A stretch of 8,356 bases of DNA, taken from positions 1 through 8,356 of the forward strand of contig CAMNHS010000057.1 of assembly GCA_946539635.1 (NCBI GenBank). Reading direction: 5' to 3'. Of the stretch, positions 1-5,146 are shown in pieces. How positions within the stretch are numbered: position 1 is the first letter of the stretch; each line of letters opens with the position of its first letter. The stretch comes from an uncultured Prevotellaceae bacterium. Lineage in GTDB: Bacteria; Bacteroidota; Bacteroidia; Bacteroidales; Bacteroidaceae. The notes under the pieces were generated by a model. That model ran no database searches and was not told the origin of the DNA. It saw only the letters and a list, made by a program, of their open reading frames with translations. Both the position numbers and the translations under genes were made by a program.

Positions 1-1034
1 GTAGAAGGGTATTCATCGCCTCCTATCATAGCAGCACACACAGCATTGGCTATGACACCACGCACTTTTTCTTTCTTGAACTGCTTAGCAACAGGGGAAT
101 GGTCCTCAAACCATTGGGCATTATCGCTGATGGCCTTGGTGCGACGGCAGGCTTCGAGGTCTTTGTATTCCACGATACCTTCCCATGAGGCCTTGATGCC
201 CAAGGGGTCGCCATATACCTCAATAAAGCCATTGACAAAGTCGATGCGGCCTTCAGTCTCCTTTATCCATTCTATGCAGTAGTCATCAAAAACCTTTGCA
301 TCGCCAGAGTGGTAATACTCTACCAAAAGGTCGATAATCTTCTTCTGCTGCTCATTTTCTGCGTATTCCCGAGCCTTGAGGAGGTTTTCAACGATTTTCT
401 CAATTGTCTTGCCGTATTTTCCTCCAATGTGCCATACATCTTCCGTTATCTTGCCATCAATCTTCCGAAGGGTGGAGTTGAGAGGATGCTGATGGCTGAA
501 ATTCTCGACTTCTTCCTGTGTCAGTCCCTCATAATAGTTACATGCCGAGGTGGCAACAAGGTCTTCGCCATTTGTCTTATTGACACGCTTGGGAAGCAGG
601 TTAGGATTGAAGATGACAGGAATGATGATGCTCAGCAGCTGTTCCTTGGGCAAGGGCAGGAGGGCGTCGTCTATCTTGCGTACCTCTTTTATGAAGTAGT
701 CCTGAGAGAATTCTGGCACAAATTTCTCACATCCGTAGTGATGATATATGCCATTTGAGAACCAAACACGTTTTAGATATGTCTCTAATGCAACTTCATC
801 AGCATTGCTTTCTGAAGCCTCAGAAGCTTGTTTTTGGTCATGTAATTTACTTTTGTAGATAGCCTCTAACGTTCTGCGTATCAAAAGATTATACTTTCCG
901 AACTGGTCGAAGGTGATGTCTCGCCCCCACAATGTTGCTTCTGAAAGATAATATATGTATGCCTTTTGGCTTGAAGTGAGTGCTTCGAATCCTGGTAAAT
1001 TGTAGCGAAGCATCTGAATATCAGCGAATCTCAT
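1..1034 (-). CDS. Dipeptidyl peptidase III (peptidase M49), N-terminal 344 residues, cut by window edge
   Basis: A zinc exopeptidase that removes dipeptides from the N-terminus of short peptides. The frame is open from ATG at 1034 to the left edge, giving 344 residues of a family usually near 650-700. Family segments are seen in order: LRYNLPGFEAL (9-19), GRDITFDQFGKYNL (37-50), VWFSNGIYHHYG (90-101), DLVATSACNYYEG (158-170), GFIEVYGDPLGIKASWEG (269-286) and SDNAQWFEDHSPV (303-315). GFIE-x-Y-x-DP-x-G is the conserved segment holding the substrate-contacting Tyr (human Tyr318; here Tyr274). The zinc motifs (HExxGH-type and EExRA-type) lie beyond the window. ATG 1034 is the only reasonable start: an in-frame TGA lies 33 bases upstream with no other start codon between, and a good promoter sits about 43 bases upstream. 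There is no signal peptide, whereas the Bacteroides thetaiotaomicron homologue, as I remember it, carries an N-terminal extension. A cytoplasmic location is inferred. The family call is firm. Confidence 0.93.
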   Translation of the reverse strand, partial: MRFADIQMLRYNLPGFEALTSSQKAYIYYLSEATLWGRDITFDQFGKYNLLIRRTLEAIYKSKLHDQKQASEASESNADEVALETYLKRVWFSNGIYHHYGCEKFVPEFSQDYFIKEVRKIDDALLPLPKEQLLSIIIPVIFNPNLLPKRVNKTNGEDLVATSACNYYEGLTQEEVENFSHQHPLNSTLRKIDGKITEDVWHIGGKYGKTIEKIVENLLKAREYAENEQQKKIIDLLVEYYHSGDAKVFDDYCIEWIKETEGRIDFVNGFIEVYGDPLGIKASWEGIVEYKDLEACRRTKAISDNAQWFEDHSPVAKQFKKEKVRGVIANAVCAAMIGGDEYPS

Positions 1035-1076
1035 ATCTTTATATGTGTTTTTAGAGTTATACGAAAATCAAGAGCC

Positions 1077-1107
1077 CAAAAATAATAAAAATAAAATTAA
1101 TAGCAAA
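1077..1107 (-). promoter_or_regulatory. Bacteroidetes-type promoter for the dipeptidyl peptidase III gene
   Basis: Read on the minus strand, TTTG (1107-1104) is followed after 19 bases by TATTTTTG (1084-1077). This matches the Bacteroidetes sigma-ABfr consensus (TTTG, 19-21 bases, TAnnTTTG) exactly. Transcription would begin near 1070, leaving a leader of about 36 bases before ATG 1034. The -33 box lies inside a short palindrome, CAAAATTTTTG (1104-1114). Assigned by pattern only; in AT-rich DNA chance matches occur. Confidence 0.65.
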
Positions 1108-1165
1108 ATTTTTGGCGATATTTTTCTGAAAAAAGTTTAAAATACCCTCTTATATGACTCATTCC

Positions 1166-1197
1166 GTTGCCTTTATCTCTCTTTTTCATTACCTTTG
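1166..1197 (+). promoter_or_regulatory. Bacteroidetes-type promoter for the rightward gene cluster
   Basis: GTTG (1166-1169, one mismatch to TTTG) is followed after 20 bases by TACCTTTG (1190-1197), a perfect TAnnTTTG -7 element. The next bases, CAAA, are common after such elements in this phylum. Transcription should begin near 1202-1205, giving a leader of about 115 bases before ATG 1319. It is the only convincing promoter seen ahead of the six plus-strand genes, and a very AT-rich tract (about 1078-1140) lies just upstream. Confidence 0.7.
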
Positions 1198-1203
1198 CAA
1201 AAG

Positions 1204-1318
1204 TTTTTGAACATTAAATATTGCCCTCTGGGCGAAGATGCTACGTCATGAAAATGTAAAAGCAATTTTCCATTCTACATAACTTAAACGCATCTTTGAA
1301 CCTAATTATATAAGCATT
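1204..1318 (+). promoter_or_regulatory. Foldable 5' leader of the HU-domain gene
   Basis: Between the predicted transcription start and ATG 1319 there is no gene but there is pairing potential. A small hairpin GCCC-TCT-GGGC spans 1223-1233. A longer stem pairs 1233-1241 with 1290-1298 (nine pairs, one of them G-U). Inside it, GAAAAT (1250-1255) pairs with ATTTTC (1265-1270) around a nine-base loop. The first hairpin and the long stem share C1233, so they compete at that base. I recognise no known riboswitch or leader family; a regulatory role is inference. Confidence 0.3.
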
Positions 1319-2227
1319 ATGCGCAACAACATTTCAAAACACATTGAGAGACTACTGTTAACGAATGATAGGGTGGCTATTCCATCATTTGGTGTATTCA
1401 ATGTTACTCACATTGCTGCTGAGTACATGGAATCTACAGGCTTGTTCTATCCACCAAAGCGTGTAGTTGATTTTGTTGTAGATAAGGCAGCATGCGATGC
1501 AGACGCATTGTTACTGCAGTCCTATGCCAGTGCTTTGGATATAAGCATTCCTGAGGCGCAGAAGATTCTGGAGAATGATGTGTACCAGATACAGGTTCAA
1601 TTGAGAGAAGAAGGTGAGTACTATTTCCACGGCGTGGGAACACTGACAAAATATGAGGATAATAGTTTGGGCTTTGAGGCTGATTTAGCAGGCATTGCAA
1701 CACCAAATCTTTTTGGCCTTAACTCTTTTGAGTTCAAGCCATTACAGGCACAGGTAGCAGCAGAGCCAGCCAAGAAGGCCGCTCGTATCATTTCGATGAC
1801 TCCATTCAGTCAGCACCTGCAGACACCGCTCAAAAAGGTTGCAGCAGCTGCTGTAGCAGTATTTGTGGGATTCTCATTCATATCAATACCTGCTGGTAAT
1901 GGTAGTGACAATACAAAGGTGATACAGGCATCTATCCTTTCTTCAGATGTAATAAATTCTATCGTAGAATCTCCTACATCACATAATGTTGCTGTTACAC
2001 AGGAAGAGATAGCACAATTTGAGCAGGCTGCTAATTATAAAGAGGTGCAGGAAGAGGCTCAATCACAGGCTCCACAGGCTGCTCCTGCTAAGGAAACAAA
2101 GACTACACAGGTCGTTACTGCTGCTCCTACTACAGTTACCGTCAACATTTCTTATGATGACATGAAGAAGGTTGTAAAAGAGCACGAACAAGAAACTGTT
2201 GTTCATGAAGAGGATTCGCTGTCCTAA
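1319..2227 (+). CDS. Membrane-anchored HU-domain protein (CCDC81-type HU), no SPOR domain
   Basis: The 302-residue product resembles the Bacteroidetes proteins with two CCDC81-like HU/IHF-fold domains. The first covers about 1-52: HIERLLLTNDRVAIPSFGVF, the characteristic 'V-x-I-P-x-F-G-x-F' opening, then an aromatic 'FYPPKR' stretch. The second covers about 53-125: 'YASALDISIPEA', then 'EEGEYYFHGVGTL', the G-x-G-x-L turn of the fold. A basic stretch (151-173) leads into one membrane segment at about 174-191. The remaining ~110 residues are Gln/Ala/Glu/Thr-rich and, by the positive-inside rule, periplasmic. Relatives commonly end in a peptidoglycan-binding SPOR domain; none is visible here. 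Proposed family roles include tying DNA or cytoskeletal structures to the envelope; none is proven for this protein. The start is ATG 1319, preceded by the leader, with no Shine-Dalgarno. The 3' end overlaps the FHA gene by 23 bases. Confidence 0.85.
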   Translation: MRNNISKHIERLLLTNDRVAIPSFGVFNVTHIAAEYMESTGLFYPPKRVVDFVVDKAACDADALLLQSYASALDISIPEAQKILENDVYQIQVQLREEGEYYFHGVGTLTKYEDNSLGFEADLAGIATPNLFGLNSFEFKPLQAQVAAEPAKKAARIISMTPFSQHLQTPLKKVAAAAVAVFVGFSFISIPAGNGSDNTKVIQASILSSDVINSIVESPTSHNVAVTQEEIAQFEQAANYKEVQEEAQSQAPQAAPAKETKTTQVVTAAPTTVTVNISYDDMKKVVKEHEQETVVHEEDSLS

Positions 2228-2675
2228 ATGCAATAATTACATAGTTTTTGACGAGACGAAGTACCAAGGAGAAAAGACCTTGGTGTTTCAGTGTACCGAG
2301 TGCGGTAAACAATTCGGTATAAAATTAAAAGAAAAAAATGTTGGAAGCATTGTTGTTATTGAGAATGTCTTCCATTATAAGCAAGAATTTCCTTTACACA
2401 TGGGGGATAATGTTATTGGGCGATATATGAAAGATAGTCGCTGCCATTGTCCTATCAGAACAGATGATCCGAGCATTGATATGAATCATTGTGTTATCAA
2501 TGTCTCAAAAGGTGATGACGGACAATTAAAGTATATTCTCAGGGATGGCCCTTCATATACGGGTACTTTTGTGGATAACAAAATACTTGGCGACAAAGAA
2601 AGGCGTATTATTACAGATGGTACATTATTTACCATTGGAGCAACGAGTATTATTCTGAAGTTAGAGGAAGGGTGA
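2205..2675 (+). CDS. Zinc-ribbon plus FHA-domain protein
   Basis: A 156-residue soluble protein in two parts. Residues 1-40 form a small zinc ribbon with Cys6/Cys9 (CPKC) and Cys30/Cys33 (CTEC). Residues about 62-153 form a forkhead-associated fold: GR at 72-73, DDPSIDMNHCVI at 87-98, LRDGPSYTGTFVDNK at 112-126 and ITDGTLFTIG at 136-145. FHA domains usually bind phosphothreonine through the GR arginine, SRxH and an NG-type turn. Here SRxH reads DMNH (92-95) and the turn reads DN, so binding may be weak, altered or absent. ATG 2205 is chosen because the first zinc-binding pair lies at codons 6 and 9; a TTG six bases upstream (2199) would add only two residues. The gene overlaps the HU gene by 23 bases in a different frame, suggesting coupled translation. 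The ligand is unknown. Confidence 0.87.
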   Translation: MKRIRCPKCNNYIVFDETKYQGEKTLVFQCTECGKQFGIKLKEKNVGSIVVIENVFHYKQEFPLHMGDNVIGRYMKDSRCHCPIRTDDPSIDMNHCVINVSKGDDGQLKYILRDGPSYTGTFVDNKILGDKERRIITDGTLFTIGATSIILKLEEG

Positions 2676-2680
2676 GGATT

Positions 2681-2715
2681 GGTTAATGGTTATTGAAACT
2701 TGAAACCAGAAACTT
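2681..2715 (+). repeat. Heptanucleotide tandem repeat in the FHA-cysE gap
   Basis: Immediately after the FHA stop codon the sequence can be cut into consecutive seven-base units: GGTTAAT, GGTTATT, GAAACTT, GAAACCA, GAAACTT. The first two share GGTTA and the last three share GAAAC. It resembles the short tandemly repeated repetitive sequences known from other bacteria. It occupies nearly half of the 80-base gap, where no convincing promoter or terminator is seen. Confidence 0.55.
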
Positions 2716-2755
2716 TATAGAGATGAGGGCATGAGTTATTTGTTTATTGAGAATT

Positions 2756-3568
2756 ATGGAAAATGAAGTTATAACACAGACAGTAAAGGCACTATCGACC
2801 CCAGAGAGTTTGAAGAATCTGTTTCCAGATAAGAAAGATTGCCAGCCACTGCCATCAAATGAAATGATGCTGGAAGTGATAGAGGTGGCTCGCAGCATAT
2901 TGTTCCCTGGATATTTTGGTCACTCAAAGGTGACACCAGAAAACGTAGGTTATTTTATAGGCGTTTCCTTGGAACGCTTCTCTTCTCTCTTGAAGAAACA
3001 GGGAATATGTGAAGATAAGGTTTGTGTGTTGGTATCTAAAATGCCTGAAATACGCAAACTCCTTGCTATGGATGTAGAGGCTGCATACAATGGTGACCCT
3101 GCAGCAACGTCTTATGAAGAGATAATATGCTGTTATCCTGTCATCAGGGCTCTTGCTAACTATCGTATGGCTCATGTGTTATATGAATTAGACGTTCCTC
3201 TTATTCCACGGGTTATGACAGAGTTGGCCCATAATGAAACAGGTATAGATATCCATCCTGCTGCACAGATAGGCCATCACTTTACAATAGATCATGGTAC
3301 TGGTGTGGTAATAGGTGCTACCGCCATTATCGGAAATAATGTGAAACTATATCAGGGTGTTACTCTTGGAGCACTTTCTTTCCCTCTTGATGAGAATGGT
3401 AATCCCATCAAGGGTATTCCACGTCATCCTATCCTGGAAGATGATGTCATAGTATATAGCAATGCAACAATACTGGGTCGAATAACAATCGGTAAGGGCA
3501 GCGTGATAGGTGCCAACCAATGGATTACTCAGGATGTGGCTCCTCAAAGCAAAATCGTAAACAAATAA
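2756..3568 (+). CDS. cysE: Serine O-acetyltransferase
   Basis: Transfers an acetyl group from acetyl-CoA to L-serine, making O-acetylserine, the committed step of cysteine synthesis in the cytoplasm. The 270-residue product has a helical N-terminal region (about 1-155) and a left-handed beta-helix of hexapeptide repeats (about 163-268). The signature is clear: DIHPAAQIG (165-173), IDHGTGVVIGATAIIG (178-193), VTLGAL (202-207), RHPILEDDVIVYSNATILG (223-241). His180 and Asp165 match the catalytic His158/Asp143 of the E. coli enzyme; His224 sits in the conserved RHP. The linker SFPLDENGNPIKGIP (208-222) is longer than in E. coli CysE and typical of the Bacteroidetes form. The protein stops just after the helix (SKIVNK), without the long tail used in E. 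coli for cysteine synthase binding and feedback control. ATG 2756 is preferred over TTG 2747, which would add three residues. Twelve bases separate it from the next gene. Confidence 0.93.
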   Translation: MENEVITQTVKALSTPESLKNLFPDKKDCQPLPSNEMMLEVIEVARSILFPGYFGHSKVTPENVGYFIGVSLERFSSLLKKQGICEDKVCVLVSKMPEIRKLLAMDVEAAYNGDPAATSYEEIICCYPVIRALANYRMAHVLYELDVPLIPRVMTELAHNETGIDIHPAAQIGHHFTIDHGTGVVIGATAIIGNNVKLYQGVTLGALSFPLDENGNPIKGIPRHPILEDDVIVYSNATILGRITIGKGSVIGANQWITQDVAPQSKIVNK

Positions 3569-3580
3569 AACTCATACACC

Positions 3581-5140
3581 ATGGAACTGATTGCTAAGAC
3601 TTTCATGGGTCTTGAAGATCTTCTTGTTCAAGAACTTACAGAATTAGGAGCAGAAGATATCGTAAAAGGTTGTCGTGTTGTCTCTTTTAAGGGAGATAAG
3701 GCACTGATGTATCGTGCTAACTTCGCATTGCGCACAGCAATACGCATATTGAAGCCAATAAAGACTTTTAAGGCTAAAGGGGCGGACGATGTATATGATG
3801 CTGTCAAGGAAATCGATTGGAGTGAGTATATTGCTGAAGGAAAGACTTTTACGGTGGATTCAGTAGTTTATTCTGACAGTTTCAACAATTCTCGCTTTGT
3901 AACATATAAGGTAAAGGATGCTATTGTTGACCAGTTCAGGGAAAAGACAGGTCGCCGACCAAGTATCTCTATAACAGACCCTGATGTGCGCCTGAATGTG
4001 CATATCGGAGAACATACAGACGAGAATGGCGTAAAGCATACAGAGGGAACTATTTCTCTTGATTCCTCTGGTGAATCACTTCATCGTCGAGGATATCGCC
4101 AGGAACAGGTGGATGCTCCATTGAATGAGGTCCTTGCTGCTGGTATGATAATGATGACTGGATGGAAGGGTGAGACGGATTTCATCGACCCTATGTGTGG
4201 TTCTGGTACATTGCTCATAGAGGCTGCCCTCATAGCAAGAAATATAGCACCTGGTGTGTTCCGTCAGAGCTATGCCTTCGAGAAATGGCCTGACTTTGAC
4301 AGAGAGCTTTTTGATGAGATATATAATGATGATTCCAAGGAAACAGAGTTTACACATCATATTTATGGCTACGATATAGATTTCAAGGCTGTGAATATTT
4401 CAAAAGCAAATGTAAAAGCTGCCGGACTCATGAAGGATATCACCATCGAACAGCAAGATTTTGCCGATATGCAGGGATTACCAAATCCTGATCAGTATAT
4501 GGAACAGAATCTCTCTGGTGAACGTCTGGCAGTGATAGTTACAAATCCTCCTTATGGAGAACGTATCTCTACTCCTAATCTGTTGGAGACATACAAGATG
4601 ATAGGACGACAGTTGAAGCATCACTTCAAGGGATGTGAGGCATGGATATTATCGTATAAAGATGAATGCTTTGCACAAATAGGATTGAAGCCATCATTGA
4701 AAGTGCCTATGTATAATGGTTCTCTGGAATGCGAATATCGTAAATACCTCATGTTTGATGGACGTCTGGAGAATTTCCGAGAGGAGGGCGGTATCGTCAA
4801 GACAGAGGAAGAGAAGAGAAAGATGGCAGAAAAACGCAGAAGTTGGCAGAAACATGACTATGCCAAGATGCGTGAAGAAAGAGCAAGTAATGAAGAGGCT
4901 GACATCTTGTCATTTGAATTCCAGTCTTTGAAAAAACAACGTCCTCAACGTGGTGGCAGAGATTGGGACAGGGATGATGACAGAAGGTTTCAAGGTTCAG
5001 GTTCCAAGTTCCAGGACAGAGACAGAAAGTTCCATAGAGACAGGGATGACCGTCAGTTCAGAGGAAAAAACAATTATAAATCGAGAGAAGAAAGACAGGC
5101 AGACAGAAAGAAGTTCTTCCAGAAAAGAAACGATGATTGA
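3581..5140 (+). CDS. rlmL: THUMP-domain 23S rRNA guanine-N2 methyltransferase, RlmL type, with R/D-rich tail
   Basis: A class I SAM-dependent RNA methyltransferase that by family should make an N2-methylguanosine in 23S rRNA (G2445 in E. coli). The 519 residues divide into an N-terminal ferredoxin-like segment (1-60), a THUMP RNA-binding domain (about 60-165, ending near SLHRRGYR), the Rossmann-fold methyltransferase (about 175-395) and a charged tail (about 400-519). SAM-binding motif I is DPMCGSGTLLIEAA (203-216), motif II YGYDID (262-267), and catalytic motif IV NPPYGER (322-328), fitting an exocyclic amino-group target. It corresponds to the RlmL half only; the E. coli enzyme is fused to RlmK. 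The tail, rich in Arg, Asp, Lys and Glu, is probably disordered and may aid RNA binding. Six bases separate its stop from the next gene. Family is firm; the exact target base is inferred. Confidence 0.9.
   Translation: MELIAKTFMGLEDLLVQELTELGAEDIVKGCRVVSFKGDKALMYRANFALRTAIRILKPIKTFKAKGADDVYDAVKEIDWSEYIAEGKTFTVDSVVYSDSFNNSRFVTYKVKDAIVDQFREKTGRRPSISITDPDVRLNVHIGEHTDENGVKHTEGTISLDSSGESLHRRGYRQEQVDAPLNEVLAAGMIMMTGWKGETDFIDPMCGSGTLLIEAALIARNIAPGVFRQSYAFEKWPDFDRELFDEIYNDDSKETEFTHHIYGYDIDFKAVNISKANVKAAGLMKDITIEQQDFADMQGLPNPDQYMEQNLSGERLAVIVTNPPYGERISTPNLLETYKMIGRQLKHHFKGCEAWILSYKDECFAQIGLKPSLKVPMYNGSLECEYRKYLMFDGRLENFREEGGIVKTEEEKRKMAEKRRSWQKHDYAKMREERASNEEADILSFEFQSLKKQRPQRGGRDWDRDDDRRFQGSGSKFQDRDRKFHRDRDDRQFRGKNNYKSREERQADRKKFFQKRNDD
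4985..5012 (+). repeat. Heptanucleotide tandem repeat inside the methyltransferase tail
   Basis: Four consecutive seven-base units, AGGTTTC, AAGGTTC, AGGTTCC, AAGTTCC, run inside the coding sequence and encode the local FQGSGSKF segment. They resemble the reverse complement of the intergenic heptads at 2695-2715 (AAGTTTC, TGGTTTC, AAGTTTC). An 11-base direct repeat, GACAGGGATGA, flanks the region at 4967-4977 and 5039-5049; the copies are 72 bases apart, both in frame and both encoding DRDD. Confidence 0.5.
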
Positions 5141-5146
5141 TGACTT

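Noticed and set aside
309..758. Plus-strand open frame of 149 residues
   Set aside because: It lies antisense to the dipeptidyl peptidase III frame, which has clear family motifs throughout; the plus-strand translation resembles nothing I recognise.
2190..2230. Possible programmed frameshift fusing the HU and FHA proteins
   Set aside because: No slippery heptamer or downstream pairing stands out, and the FHA frame has its own ATG just before its zinc ribbon.
2716..2755. Possible separate promoter for serine acetyltransferase
   Set aside because: TTTG occurs (2740-2743), but no TAnnTTTG element at the right spacing was found in the gap.
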